This document shows positions 44,942 to 53,457 of a stretch of DNA of 64,000 nt, in pieces. The DNA is taken from positions 256 through 64,255 of the forward strand of contig DJPL01000012.1 in NCBI GenBank assembly GCA_002437415.1, read 5' to 3'. The stretch comes from Ruminococcaceae bacterium UBA6413 (GTDB taxonomy: Bacteria; Bacillota; Clostridia; Oscillospirales; Ruminococcaceae). The notes beneath the pieces are model-generated. The model had not been told where the DNA came from. It made no database searches and saw nothing but the letters and a program-made list of their open reading frames with translations. The first letter of the stretch is position 1; the number at the start of each line of letters is the position of its first letter. The translations under genes and the position numbers were made by a program.

Positions 44942-44962
44942 TTTTACTTATTGTGCTACAAT
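44934..44962 (+). promoter_or_regulatory. Promoter of the small zinc-ribbon gene
   Basis: TTGCAT at 44934-44939 and TACAAT at 44957-44962 with a 17-bp spacer; the -35 box overlaps the end of hemZ. Confidence 0.55.
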
Positions 44963-44994
44963 ATAAAAAAGCATTTCTGAAAGGAAACACGGCT

Positions 44995-45420
44995 ATGGAT
45001 TTAAAAGATGAACTGGATTTTGTATCGGCAAAGGCAAAACAGCTTACGGACAGCGGTATCCGCAAGGCTGACGAAATTCTCAGCATATCAAAGCTGAAAT
45101 TAAGATGTGTTCAGCTTGACGCGATGATAAAGGCTAAGTACACAGAGCTTGGCAGAACAATGTACGGTATGGTGAAAAAGGACAGCTCCGATGCCGACAG
45201 GATTGCACAGGCTGTTATGGAGATAGATCACCTCTATAAGAAGATGGCACAGTACAATGCCAGAATAGAGATGATGAGAAAGATCGTCACCTGTCCCGTA
45301 TGCGGCACAAAAAACAAATTCAGCAACACCTACTGCACCGCCTGTATGCACAAACTGGTTTCTACAGATGAAGAACCCGAGGATTATGCGTACACTCCCG
45401 ATGACGCTGAGAACGAATAA
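44995..45420 (+). CDS. Coiled-coil zinc-ribbon protein, function unknown
   Basis: 141 residues from ATG 44995 with GAAAGGA upstream. The first ~100 residues are helical with many Lys, Asp and Glu and probably form a coiled coil. A zinc ribbon follows at about 101-122, CPVCGTKN...YCTACM. The C-terminus is acidic. There is no membrane segment. It resembles small cytoplasmic zinc-ribbon proteins of clostridia; no function is assigned. Confidence 0.8.
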   Translation: MDLKDELDFVSAKAKQLTDSGIRKADEILSISKLKLRCVQLDAMIKAKYTELGRTMYGMVKKDSSDADRIAQAVMEIDHLYKKMAQYNARIEMMRKIVTCPVCGTKNKFSNTYCTACMHKLVSTDEEPEDYAYTPDDAENE

Positions 45421-45435
45421 ATCTGATCTGTCAAA

Positions 45436-45464
45436 AGGCACGGCTCAAAAAGTCGTGCTTTTTT
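45436..45464 (+). terminator. Rho-independent terminator
   Basis: AGGCACGGCT pairs with AGTCGTGCTT (wobbles allowed), loop CAAAA, followed by T. Confidence 0.75.
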
Positions 45465-45480
45465 CTTGTTTGTTTTCAAT

Positions 45481-45521
45481 ATACAAATCCCCCGCACAGA
45501 TCCTGCACGGGGGATTTGTAT
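45481..45521. terminator. Long bidirectional terminator hairpin
   Basis: A 14-bp perfect inverted repeat (45481-45494 with 45508-45521) around a 13-nt loop, between convergent genes. It probably ends the bile salt hydrolase gene on the minus strand. Confidence 0.75.
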
Positions 45522-45541
45522 GCACTTATTTTCAAACAGCC

Positions 45542-46516
45542 TTAATTCTGAAAGTTTATATCTTCGCCTGTCAGCATGGGGTAAGCTACGAGGGAATTTC
45601 CGTCAAGGTTCTCCTTTCTCATATCAACTGCCGATATCCTGTGATTGTCGTAGGTCGTGTAATAGTATATGCCTTTATCGGCGTTACAGCAGGAGGTGTA
45701 TATTGTTATCTCGTATTTGCCTTGTGCGACCTCACAGCAGCCTCTTTGTTGGTCGACTGAGCCGAGTATGTGGAAGAACTGGCTTACGCTCTCATTTTCA
45801 CTGCCGGCTGAAACAGAGTTTGCCTCGACAAATGCCACGCGCACAAATCTCGACTGCGACGACAGATCGCCCGGAAGCCCGATAGTGCCCATTCCTCTGC
45901 TGTATGCTTTAAGCCCAAGCTTGTCGGAAAAAGTGTTTTTCGGCTGTCTTGGAGATAGGTGCATATAGTCGTTCAGCCTGAACATCTGCTCATTAAACGG
46001 CGGATTGTTCGTCAGCACGCCGAGTGGGTTATCGTATACCTTAATTCCGTCCGATACAGACTCTATGGTAATAGCAATGTTTCTGTCCGCTATTATCCAG
46101 TGGAGCTGACCTACAGGCATATGCTCGTTAAAAGGGGTGTCGGTAATGTTTATATTTGAAATAAGCTCTTTTGCTTCATCTGTGCTTGCGCATTTACCGA
46201 GTATCCACGGTATGAATTCGTATTGCGCTATATTGTTTTTACCGTCTTTATTTTTGAAATAGTGAGCATTTCCGACAAAGTTAAGCCCCGCCATACACAA
46301 ACCCTTTTCGTTTACAGCGTCATAGAACAGGGGATAACCGCCTGCAATATGCGCAGTGCCGATAACGGCGTAATGCTGTTCGCAGATACCCTCGCTGAGA
46401 AAATCAAGCCTGAAGCTTCTCGGCATTATAACAATTTCCTCGCCGTAGGAGCTTTCGTAATCAAGCGTTCTTCCAAAGTAAAAATCATTTGTCTTATATG
46501 TTGCGGCTGTGCACAT
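45542..46516 (-). CDS. Choloylglycine hydrolase (bile salt hydrolase-like)
   Basis: 324 residues, Ntn-hydrolase. The nucleophile is Cys2 after Met removal (MCTAATYKTNDFYFGRTLDYE), with the active-site Arg in FGRTLD, Asp in TLDYE, the Asn of LNFVGNA, NPPFNEQ, and SQSRFVR near residue 225. The length and motifs match gut Firmicutes bile salt hydrolases, and penicillin V acylase is the close alternative. It would remove glycine or taurine from conjugated bile acids in the cytoplasm. It has its own promoter. Confidence 0.88.
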   Translation of the reverse strand: MCTAATYKTNDFYFGRTLDYESSYGEEIVIMPRSFRLDFLSEGICEQHYAVIGTAHIAGGYPLFYDAVNEKGLCMAGLNFVGNAHYFKNKDGKNNIAQYEFIPWILGKCASTDEAKELISNINITDTPFNEHMPVGQLHWIIADRNIAITIESVSDGIKVYDNPLGVLTNNPPFNEQMFRLNDYMHLSPRQPKNTFSDKLGLKAYSRGMGTIGLPGDLSSQSRFVRVAFVEANSVSAGSENESVSQFFHILGSVDQQRGCCEVAQGKYEITIYTSCCNADKGIYYYTTYDNHRISAVDMRKENLDGNSLVAYPMLTGEDINFQN

Positions 46517-46548
46517 AGCTTTACCTCCGTGGTTTTATCAATGATGTT

Positions 46549-46577
46549 ATTCTACTACATTTTCTCACATATGTAAA
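46549..46577 (-). promoter_or_regulatory. Promoter of the bile salt hydrolase gene
   Basis: On the minus strand TTTACA (46577-46572) and TAGAAT (46554-46549) with a 17-bp spacer; GGAGG follows before the start. Confidence 0.6.
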
Positions 46578-46735
46578 GGAATATTACAGACGTGAGAAGC
46601 GGAGCAATGTGAAAATATATGAATATTTTTGCCGGAACACACATATATTAGTGCATACACGCAGAAAAATCACAGCTGTAGATCCGCTCTGCAAGCGGGT
46701 TTAGCTGAAGTCGAAAAATAATTTTCAAAAAATGC

Positions 46736-46764
46736 TTGACAAACATCAAGGAGCGTGTTATAAT
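46736..46764 (+). promoter_or_regulatory. Consensus promoter of the initiator tRNA gene
   Basis: TTGACA at 46736-46741 and TATAAT at 46759-46764 with a 17-bp spacer. Confidence 0.85.
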
Positions 46765-46795
46765 ATATAAGCACTCACGAGAGTACACTAAATAT

Positions 46796-46870
<75 letters not shown>

Positions 46871-46874
46871 GTTA

Positions 46875-46905
46875 AAGCACTTAGCGTTTCGCTAGGTGCT
46901 TTTTT
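46875..46905 (+). terminator. Terminator of the tRNA gene
   Basis: AGCACTTAGC / GCTAGGTGCT with one wobble and a TTTC-type loop, followed by T. Confidence 0.8.
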
Positions 46906-47173
46906 AAAATGAAGCGCACCTTGCGGTGCTATGAAAAATGTATGCCTGACTGTACATTGCGGAAGTGCACTTTGCTTCATACGAGCGACAAGCGAACGCT
47001 TCATATAAAACAGACTCTTTCTATAAGCTGACAGCGCTGATTTCCGGTGCTGTTTTGTTTTTTGAATATGGATATCGTTGCATACTTTGCCGGTGAAGTA
47101 TGAAACGATTTTTTTATGTAAGTTTTTCAAAATTCAGTTAGGTATCGTCTTTTTTCGTGTTCTTGCACCCGAT
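46906..47173. other. Non-coding stretch with a shared hairpin
   Basis: No gene that I can support. The hairpin ACAGCGC...GGTGCTGTTTT at 47031-47056 is repeated with one change at 48725-48750, on the other side of the ATPase gene. Confidence 0.5.
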
Positions 47174-47332
47174 TATAATATAGAAAAGTGTGAATTGTTG
47201 CAAAAATCTTTATTTCGGCGTAAATTTTTGTCGACCGAAAAAGACGGCAAGTCCGCTGTGTCGGTTGACACAGACTTGGTTTTGTGCTATAATGAAGAAA
47301 AATGCGTAATGTTGCAAAAATATTTATTTGAG
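47174..47332 (+). repeat. Tandem duplication around a shortened structured repeat (copy R3)
   Basis: A ~45-bp unit starting with TATAAT and containing GTTGCAAAAAT.TTTATTT occurs at 47174-47218 and 47288-47332. Between them (47230-47280) lies sequence that matches the end of the structured repeat family, with a hairpin TGTGTC-ggtt-GACACA. TTGACA at 47265-47270 and TATAAT at 47288-47293, 17 bp apart, form the likely promoter of the ATPase gene. Confidence 0.65.
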
Positions 47333-47339
47333 GTGTTGC

Positions 47340-48635
47340 ATGGAAATCAAACGTGATTTGTATTTGTCTGCATTGATAGACAGAAAAATGAATGGACTGA
47401 TAAAAGTCATTACCGGTATTCGAAGATGCGGAAAATCTTATTTGCTGAATACAATTTTCTATCATTACCTGATTTCTGAAGGCGTAGCCGAGGATCATAT
47501 CATTCGTTTTGCTTTTGATTCCGCGGACGATCTTGAGCGCATCGGCGAAAGCCTGATACGGTTGGAAAAGGAAAACAAGAAAGCCGATCCCGAAAAATTT
47601 ATGGCATATATCCGCTCGCAGATCAAGGATAACGATATGTATTATCTACTGCTTGATGAGGTTCAACTGCTTGATTGTTTCGAAAGCGTTTTAAACGGAT
47701 ACTTGCGTAAGGACAATGTTGATGTATATGTTACCGGAAGCAACGCAAAATTTCTTTCAAGCGATATTATCACCGAGTTTGCGGGTCGTGGCGATGAGGT
47801 CAGAATGTATCCTCTTTCGTTTTCGGAATTTATGTCCGTATACGAAGGTGACAAGTACGAAGGTTTGACGCAGTATATGATGTATGGAGGAATTCCGCTT
47901 GTTGTGTTGCGTAAAAACGAAAACGACAAGGCTCGTACACTGCAAAACCTGTTCAGTGAAATATACATCAGTGATATCGTAAAGCGCAATAAGCTGAAAA
48001 AGCAGGGTGAACTTGAAGATCTGCTGAATATTCTTTCTTCTGCGATCGGTTCTCTGACAAATCCCGAAAAGCTGAAAAACACTTTCCGTTCTGTCAAAAA
48101 CAGTCGTATCACAACTGTTACGATAAACAAGTATCTGAAGTGTCTTGAAGATTCTTTTTTGATCGAAGCCGCACAGAGATATGACATAAAAGGAAAATCG
48201 TACATTGCGACACCGAAAAAATATTATTTTTCCGATCTGGGTTTGCGCAATGCAAGAATTAACTTCAGGCAGTTTGAGCAAACACATACTATGGAAAATG
48301 TCATTTATAATGAACTGAAAATGCGCGGGTTTAATGTTGATGTAGGCGTTGTACCTGTCACTGAACGAAATGAAGAGGGCAAGGCTGTCCGCAAGCAGCT
48401 TGAGGTCGATTTTGTGTGTAATCTCGGTTCAAAGCGGTACTACATTCAGTCAGCATATTCTATTCCCGACGCGGATAAGAAAGCACAGGAAATTCGTCCG
48501 TTTAAAAAGATTGAAGACTCATTCAAGAAAATCGTAGTTACAAGAGATATCGTTGCACCGACATATGACGAGAACGGCGTGCTTACAGTCAATATTTACG
48601 ACTTCTTGTTGAATGCGGATTATCTTGGAACGTAA
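47340..48635 (+). CDS. ATP-binding protein of the DUF4143 type (AAA+ ATPase)
   Basis: 431 residues from ATG 47340; GAGGTG lies 6 nt upstream. Walker A is GIRRCGKSYLL (about 22-32), Walker B YYLLLDEVQL (about 101-110), sensor TGSNAKFLS, and the C-terminal DUF4143 region is marked by KYYFSDLGLRNA and YYIQSAYSI. Such ATPases are widespread, often solitary and frequently horizontally spread; their biological role is not established. Flanking by a duplicated promoter region and by two near-identical hairpins (47031, 48725) suggests it arrived or moved as a cassette. Confidence 0.88.
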   Translation: MEIKRDLYLSALIDRKMNGLIKVITGIRRCGKSYLLNTIFYHYLISEGVAEDHIIRFAFDSADDLERIGESLIRLEKENKKADPEKFMAYIRSQIKDNDMYYLLLDEVQLLDCFESVLNGYLRKDNVDVYVTGSNAKFLSSDIITEFAGRGDEVRMYPLSFSEFMSVYEGDKYEGLTQYMMYGGIPLVVLRKNENDKARTLQNLFSEIYISDIVKRNKLKKQGELEDLLNILSSAIGSLTNPEKLKNTFRSVKNSRITTVTINKYLKCLEDSFLIEAAQRYDIKGKSYIATPKKYYFSDLGLRNARINFRQFEQTHTMENVIYNELKMRGFNVDVGVVPVTERNEEGKAVRKQLEVDFVCNLGSKRYYIQSAYSIPDADKKAQEIRPFKKIEDSFKKIVVTRDIVAPTYDENGVLTVNIYDFLLNADYLGT

Positions 48636-48655
48636 TGCAGGCGCGAGCCGTAGGC

Positions 48656-48716
48656 TGTCAAAGGCTTAGCAAAGAAGCGAAGCAAACCGCCTATGTAGCT
48701 TTTGACAATGTTTTTT
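48656..48716 (+). terminator. Terminator-like long hairpin after the ATPase gene
   Basis: TGTCAAAGGCT (48656-48666) pairs with AGCTTTTGACA (48697-48707) around a 30-nt loop; ATGTTTTTTG follows. Confidence 0.5.
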
Positions 48717-48724
48717 GACAAATT

Positions 48725-48750
48725 ACAGCACTGATTTCCGGTGCTGTTTT
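48725..48750 (+). terminator. Hairpin with T-tract, copy of the one at 47031
   Basis: ACAGCAC / GTGCTGT stem with a 9-nt loop and TTTTTT. It differs from 47031-47056 at one base. Confidence 0.65.
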
Positions 48751-48810
48751 TTCGTTCTTATTTCCGTTTTTTCTAATATACTTATCCAAAAGGATAAAAG
48801 GAGAATGACA

Positions 48811-49401
48811 ATGGAACATAACGGTCGGCTGAAGGTAAAGTTTGATTTCAGCTTTTTTGCGGTAGTGGCGTTTATGATTTTTGTCGATACGAGCGGGGCG
48901 GCGGTGCTGTCGCTTATCGCCTGTATACTGCACGAGGGCGGACATCTGCTTGCTATGGCGGTATGCGGCGCGTACCCCGAGCGCATAACATTTTACGGCG
49001 GCGGGATAGCGCTGACGAGGACAGGAATGGAGAGCCTGCCAGACAGCAAGCGTATCGTGATACTGTCGGCGGGGTGCGCGGTGAATTTGATAGTCGCGTC
49101 GACTTATCTTTTTATGCCGGATAACGGCACGGCGGCGGTTTTCTGCGCGGTGAACCTTATCATCTGCCTGTTCAACGCACTGCCGATAGGGTACTTTGAC
49201 GGAGCGGGGATACTTGAAATACTGCTGTCGAAATTTATGTCGCTGAGAGCCGCCGAAACGGTAAAAAAAGTTGTCGGTGCGGTGCTTTCGGTTTCGATAA
49301 TCGCGGGCGTTATAATATATTGCGTCAGTTGCAACAAAAGCGTTTCGTTGTCGCTGATTTTCGCGGTATTTTATCTGATACTCGCCCAGTTCATCGGGTA
49401 G
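48811..49401 (+). CDS. M50-family membrane metalloprotease (SpoIVFB-like)
   Basis: 196 residues from ATG 48811, 7 nt after AAAGGAG; the ATG at 48805 is too close to that site. Zinc motif LHEGGHLLAMA (HExxH, about 45-49) in a first membrane segment, and the second motif FNALPIGYFDGAGIL (NxxPxxxxDG, about 120-130). This is the core of site-2 proteases that cut within membranes, as in sporulation sigma-K activation. It lacks the CBS domain of full SpoIVFB. Its substrate is unknown. Confidence 0.85.
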   Translation: MEHNGRLKVKFDFSFFAVVAFMIFVDTSGAAVLSLIACILHEGGHLLAMAVCGAYPERITFYGGGIALTRTGMESLPDSKRIVILSAGCAVNLIVASTYLFMPDNGTAAVFCAVNLIICLFNALPIGYFDGAGILEILLSKFMSLRAAETVKKVVGAVLSVSIIAGVIIYCVSCNKSVSLSLIFAVFYLILAQFIG

Positions 49402-49404
49402 GGC

Positions 49405-49433
49405 TTGCAATAAGCGGATTTATGTAGTAAAAT
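49405..49433 (+). promoter_or_regulatory. Promoter of the radical SAM / DUF2344 operon
   Basis: TTGCAA at 49405-49410 and TAAAAT at 49428-49433 with a 17-bp spacer. Confidence 0.6.
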
Positions 49434-49475
49434 ATACTCTATAACTATAAATTTCGGAACGGAACGGAAGTAAAA

Positions 49476-51326
49476 ATGCTAAAGGAAAAATTAGACAAAA
49501 TTTTATTAAAGGTGCAGAAGCCGTCACGATATATCGGCGGTGAAGTAAACGCTGTCGTCAAGGACAAAAGCAAGGTGGATATCCGCTTTGCTTTCTGCTT
49601 CCCCGACACATATGATATAGGAATGTCACATCTCGGCATAAAGATACTGTATTCACTCAAGAACAGCGTGCCGAATTACTGGTGCGAGCGCGTATTTATG
49701 CCGCTTCCCGATATGGAAGAGCAGATGAGGAAGAACGATATCCCGCTTTACGGTCTGGAAAGCCTTGATCCTATCAAGGACTTTGAGTTCATCGGCTTTA
49801 CGCTTCAGTATGAGCTGTGTTATACGAACATTCTTTCTATGCTTGATCTTGCGGGCGTGCCTGTCTATTCAAAGGACAGAAAAGAGCTTTTCCCGATAGT
49901 TATGGGCGGCGGTCCTTGCGTATGTAATGCTGAGCCGATAGCGGACTTTTTCGACCTGTTCGTGCTCGGAGAGGGAGAAGAGGTAAACCTTAAGATGATG
50001 CAGCTTGCCGAGAAGTTCAAGAAGAACGGCGGCACAAAGCAGGAGTATCTCGAGCAGGCGGCTCAGATAGAGGGTATCTATGTTCCGTCGCTTTACGATA
50101 TCAGCTATAACGAGGACGGAACGGTAAAGGCGATTACTCCCAAGAACGGCGCTCCCGCTAAGGTTAAGAAGCAGATAATCGACGATTTTGACAAGGTCTA
50201 CACTCCCGACAGCTTTGTAGTACCGTATACTCAGATAGTACACGACAGGTCGGTAGTCGAGGTGTTACGCGGCTGTATCAGAGGTTGCCGTTTCTGTCAG
50301 GCGGGATTTATCTACCGTCCGTTCAGGGAAAAGTCCAAGGAAACTATTGTAAATCAGGTAAAAAGCCTTACCGAAACGACAGGCTATGACGAGGTATCGC
50401 TTTCATCGCTGTCTACCAGTGACTACAGCGATATAGAGGGACTCCTGAACGATATCACCGAATATACGGATAAGAAGGGTGTCAATTTATCGCTCCCGTC
50501 ACTGCGTATCGATAAATTCAGCGATGAGGTCGTAAAGAAGATAAAGAGCGTCAGAAGAAGCGGTCTTACCTTTGCACCCGAGGCGGGCTCACAGCGTCTG
50601 CGTGATGTTATAAACAAGAATATCACCGAGGAAGCGATATTCAAGAGCTGTAAGATTGCCTTTGAGGGAGGATACAGCTCGGTAAAGCTCTATTTTATGC
50701 TCGGTCTGCCGACAGAAACGCTTGACGATATCAAGGCGATAAAGGAGCTTGCGGATAAGATCATAGACTTATATTATAATACGGAGGGCAGAAGCAAGAA
50801 GGCGATAAGCATTTCAATTTCACTGTCGACCTTTATCCCGAAGCCGTTTACTCCGTTTGAGTATGAGCCGCAGGCGACCGAGGAAGAGATAAACGAAAGG
50901 CAGAAATATCTGCTTGATATAATCGGCTCGAAGGGCAGAAGACGTATTGATGTCAGCTGGAGCCACTACGACACCACTATACTTGAAGCGGTGCTCGCAA
51001 GGGGCGACAGAAGGCTGTCCGCCGTTATCTATGAGGCGTGGAAGAACGGCTGTAAGCTCGACGGCTGGAACGAATACTTCAAGCCCGAAATATGGGACGC
51101 GGCATTTGAAAAATTCGGCATAGACAAGGCGTTTTACGCTAACCGTAAGCGTGAATATGACGAGATCGCTCCGTGGGAGCATATGGATATGCTGTTTGAC
51201 CGCAGTTTCCTTGTCAGGGAAAATATCAAGGCTCACGAGGAAAAGACCACCGCAAACTGCCGTGAAAAGTGCGCGGGTTGCGGCATAAACAAATGCTTAG
51301 GAAGGGCTTGCTTTAAATATGAATGA
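49476..51326 (+). CDS. TIGR03960-family radical SAM protein
   Basis: 616 residues. A B12-binding-like N-terminal part (about 1-210), then the cluster motif CIRGCRFCQAGFIYRP (C-x3-C-x2-C, about 265-280), FAPEAGSQRLRD and the C-terminal cysteine-rich tail CREKCAGCG...CLGRAC. The family is always paired with DUF2344 (TIGR03936) and lies before ribosomal genes in clostridia; the modified target is unknown, with RNA or protein proposed. It overlaps the next gene by 8 bp. Confidence 0.9.
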   Translation: MLKEKLDKILLKVQKPSRYIGGEVNAVVKDKSKVDIRFAFCFPDTYDIGMSHLGIKILYSLKNSVPNYWCERVFMPLPDMEEQMRKNDIPLYGLESLDPIKDFEFIGFTLQYELCYTNILSMLDLAGVPVYSKDRKELFPIVMGGGPCVCNAEPIADFFDLFVLGEGEEVNLKMMQLAEKFKKNGGTKQEYLEQAAQIEGIYVPSLYDISYNEDGTVKAITPKNGAPAKVKKQIIDDFDKVYTPDSFVVPYTQIVHDRSVVEVLRGCIRGCRFCQAGFIYRPFREKSKETIVNQVKSLTETTGYDEVSLSSLSTSDYSDIEGLLNDITEYTDKKGVNLSLPSLRIDKFSDEVVKKIKSVRRSGLTFAPEAGSQRLRDVINKNITEEAIFKSCKIAFEGGYSSVKLYFMLGLPTETLDDIKAIKELADKIIDLYYNTEGRSKKAISISISLSTFIPKPFTPFEYEPQATEEEINERQKYLLDIIGSKGRRRIDVSWSHYDTTILEAVLARGDRRLSAVIYEAWKNGCKLDGWNEYFKPEIWDAAFEKFGIDKAFYANRKREYDEIAPWEHMDMLFDRSFLVRENIKAHEEKTTANCREKCAGCGINKCLGRACFKYE

Positions 51327-51957
51327 GAATAATATCGCTGTCCGCCTGTTCTTTTCAAAGACAGGCAGAGCAAAATATATATCGGCGCTTGACCTTATCA
51401 CCTGCTTTCAGCGTGCGATAAGACGTACCGATATCCCGATATGGCACACGCAGGGCTTCAATCCGCACACATATGTAAATGTCAATCTGCCGCTTTCTCT
51501 CGGAAGCGAGGGCGTAAATGAGTCTATGGATATAAAGCTCACTGAGCAGATGGATTTTGATACGCTGAAGGACAAGCTCAATGCCGTGCTCCCGCCGGAT
51601 ATCAGGATAATAAGAGCGGCACTGCCCGTTAAAAAGCACACCGAGATCGAAAAGTCGGTGTACTCGGTGAATATCGTGTGCGATTACGATAAGCTTGAAG
51701 AGTTTATGAAGCTGTCGTCTGTCGAAGTGGAGAAGAAGACCAAAAAGGGCATAACCACGCTTGACATCAAACCGTTCACAGAGATAAAGGATTATGAACG
51801 CGGGCGTTTTACGCTTATAATGCCGTCAGGCTGTGACTTTACGCTTAATCCGTCGCTTTTCTTTGACGCATTTGAGAAATTCAGCGGCGAGGAAACCGAA
51901 AGACTTGATATAGTACGAACGGGTATACTCTGTAAAGACGGTACTCAGTTTGAATAA
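51319..51957 (+). CDS. TIGR03936 / DUF2344 partner of the radical SAM protein
   Basis: 212 residues, starting inside the radical SAM gene. Conserved N-terminal pattern VRLFFSKTGRAKYISALDLI and RRTDIPIWHTQGFNPH. In some bacteria this domain is fused to the radical SAM protein, so the two act together. There is no catalytic motif of its own. The C-terminus (about 150-212) is ferredoxin-like. No terminator is seen directly after it. Confidence 0.88.
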   Translation: MNENNIAVRLFFSKTGRAKYISALDLITCFQRAIRRTDIPIWHTQGFNPHTYVNVNLPLSLGSEGVNESMDIKLTEQMDFDTLKDKLNAVLPPDIRIIRAALPVKKHTEIEKSVYSVNIVCDYDKLEEFMKLSSVEVEKKTKKGITTLDIKPFTEIKDYERGRFTLIMPSGCDFTLNPSLFFDAFEKFSGEETERLDIVRTGILCKDGTQFE

Positions 51958-52182
51958 ATTAACAATTATAAGCACCTTTGTGCGAAATGCAATTTATCTT
52001 AAATGGGGTTTGGGGCTTAGCCCCAAGGCAGGTCGCAGGGACGCCAGTCCCCGCATTCTCCCCCTTTCCCGGGGAAAGGGGGCAGGGGGATAGGGATTTT
52101 AAAATTGTTACTTGTTTAATAAATGAACTATTCGGCAACCTTACGCATAGCTTTTTAACCGAAAAAAATTAACAAAAAACTA
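51958..52182. repeat. G/C-rich hairpin repeat between DUF2344 and rplS
   Basis: Three nested-looking hairpins, TGGGGCTTAGCCCCA, a GGGAC...GTCCC fold and CCTTTCCCGGGGAAAGG, lie at about 52005-52095. Such stretches recur between genes in related gut genomes; no gene is present. Confidence 0.5.
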
Positions 52183-52211
52183 TTGCAAATTTCGTATAAA
52201 GGTGCTATAAT
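52183..52211 (+). promoter_or_regulatory. Promoter of rplS
   Basis: TTGCAA at 52183-52188 and TATAAT at 52206-52211 with a 17-bp spacer. Confidence 0.75.
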
Positions 52212-52224
52212 ATTAAAGCATTTG

Positions 52225-52416
52225 AAATCCGCTGATGGGATAATTATGCCTTTTGGCATATACTGTCAGCGTGTTTAATGCCGTTAGTGCGAAAAGCACA
52301 AAGACATTAAAACGGGTAGTCCGCTGTATTTAACGGTAAAAGATACCGTTGTTCGTAGCGCAAAGGTGCACGGAGGATAAGCCGATACAAGAATATCCGA
52401 AAACCAGGAGGAAAAA
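52225..52416 (+). promoter_or_regulatory. Structured leader of rplS (likely ribosomal protein L19 leader)
   Basis: Nearly 200 nt of leader with three clear stems: CGCTGA (52230-52235) / TCAGCG (52266-52271) enclosing ATGCC / GGCAT; TTTAATG (52274-52280) / CATTAAA (52305-52311) enclosing GTGC / GCAC; and AACGGT / ACCGTT (52332-52350). Firmicutes L19 genes are known to have an autoregulatory leader; this position fits, although I cannot run a family search. Confidence 0.6.
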
Positions 52417-52758
52417 ATGGACGCATTAAAACTCATTGCACAGGACAGCCTTAAGGCTGACGCACCTAAGTTCAACGTAGGTGACACAGTTAAGGTACAC
52501 GTACGCATCGCTGAAGGCGACAAGTTCCGTATCCAGGTATTTGAGGGTACAGTAATTGCCAAGAAGCACGGCGGCGTAAGCGAAACTTTCACGGTAAGAA
52601 GAGTAGCTCACGGCTGCGGTATCGAGAGAGTATTCCCTCTGCACTCACCCACAGTAGAAAAGGTTGAAGTTGTAAGAGAAGGTAAGGTTCGCAGAGCTAA
52701 GCTTTACTACCTCCGCGACAGAGTCGGTAAGGCTGCTAAGGTTAAGTCAAAGATCTAA
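52417..52758 (+). CDS. rplS: 50S ribosomal protein L19
   Basis: 113 residues, full length. Typical PKFNVGDTVKVHVRIAEGDK, RIQVFEGTVIAKKHGG and the C-terminal GKVRRAKLYYLRDRVGKAAK. It binds at the 30S-50S interface. AGGAGG precedes the ATG. It is first in a run with lepB and rbgA. Confidence 0.97.
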   Translation: MDALKLIAQDSLKADAPKFNVGDTVKVHVRIAEGDKFRIQVFEGTVIAKKHGGVSETFTVRRVAHGCGIERVFPLHSPTVEKVEVVREGKVRRAKLYYLRDRVGKAAKVKSKI

Positions 52759-52779
52759 GACCTTACATCATTTCCTCAT

Positions 52780-52821
52780 CGAATTTTCAAGGCAGTGGCG
52801 ATATGCCACTGCATAAATTCG
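52780..52821 (+). terminator. Two-tier hairpin between rplS and lepB
   Basis: Outer CGAATTT (52780-52786) / AAATTCG (52815-52821) and inner GCAGTGGC / GCCACTGC. Only a weak T-run follows, so partial termination or processing is likely. Confidence 0.55.
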
Positions 52822-52846
52822 ATATTTTGTTTTGAAGGGACGCACT

Positions 52847-53446
52847 ATGGAAGAAAAGATCACAACACAAAATGAAAATAGCGGCACAGCAGACAAGAAG
52901 AATTTTTTTGCCGATATGTTCGACTGGATGTGCAGTATTTTTTCAGCCATTCTGTGCTTTATTGTAATATTTGCACTGCTTGCGCGTGTTATCACGGTCG
53001 ACGGTGAGTCGATGGTCCCTACGCTTCAGGATCAGCAAAGACTTATCGTGTCGGATATGTTCTATACTCCGCAGTACGGTGATATAGTAATACTGTATGC
53101 CGACAAGCTGTTTAACGAAGCAACACAGAGCTACGGTAAGCCGATAGTAAAGAGAGTTATCGGACTGCCGGGCGATACTATAAAGATCGACTTTAAGAAC
53201 GGCGTTGTTTACAGAAACGGCGAAGCGCTGACAGAGGAGTACACAAATACCCCCACTAATCTTCCCGAGAACTTCCCCGTAAACGGAGAGGTCACGGTCG
53301 AAGAGGGCAAGGTGTTCGTGCTCGGCGATAACAGAAACGCGTCAAAGGACAGCAGAAGCAGTGATGTAGGACAGGTCGATATGCGCTACATAATGGGTAA
53401 GGCATATCTCAGGATCTGGCCTTTAAACGCACTTGGAACAGTTTAA
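52847..53446 (+). CDS. lepB: Signal peptidase I
   Basis: 199 residues from ATG 52847. One membrane segment (about 25-50), then catalytic S55 in VDGESMVPTL, K102 in IVKRVIGLPGD, and box E VLGDNRNASKDSR. It cleaves signal peptides of exported proteins at the outer face of the membrane. GAAGGGA precedes the ATG. Confidence 0.95.
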   Translation: MEEKITTQNENSGTADKKNFFADMFDWMCSIFSAILCFIVIFALLARVITVDGESMVPTLQDQQRLIVSDMFYTPQYGDIVILYADKLFNEATQSYGKPIVKRVIGLPGDTIKIDFKNGVVYRNGEALTEEYTNTPTNLPENFPVNGEVTVEEGKVFVLGDNRNASKDSRSSDVGQVDMRYIMGKAYLRIWPLNALGTV

Positions 53447-53457
53447 ACGGAGGGGTA

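Noticed and set aside
47309..47356. Possible 15-residue leader peptide overlapping the ATPase start
   Set aside because: It arises from the duplicated unit, has no clear ribosome site and no attenuator follows.
51978..52172. 64-codon open frame before rplS
   Set aside because: It consists of the G/C-rich hairpin repeat and lacks a ribosome site.
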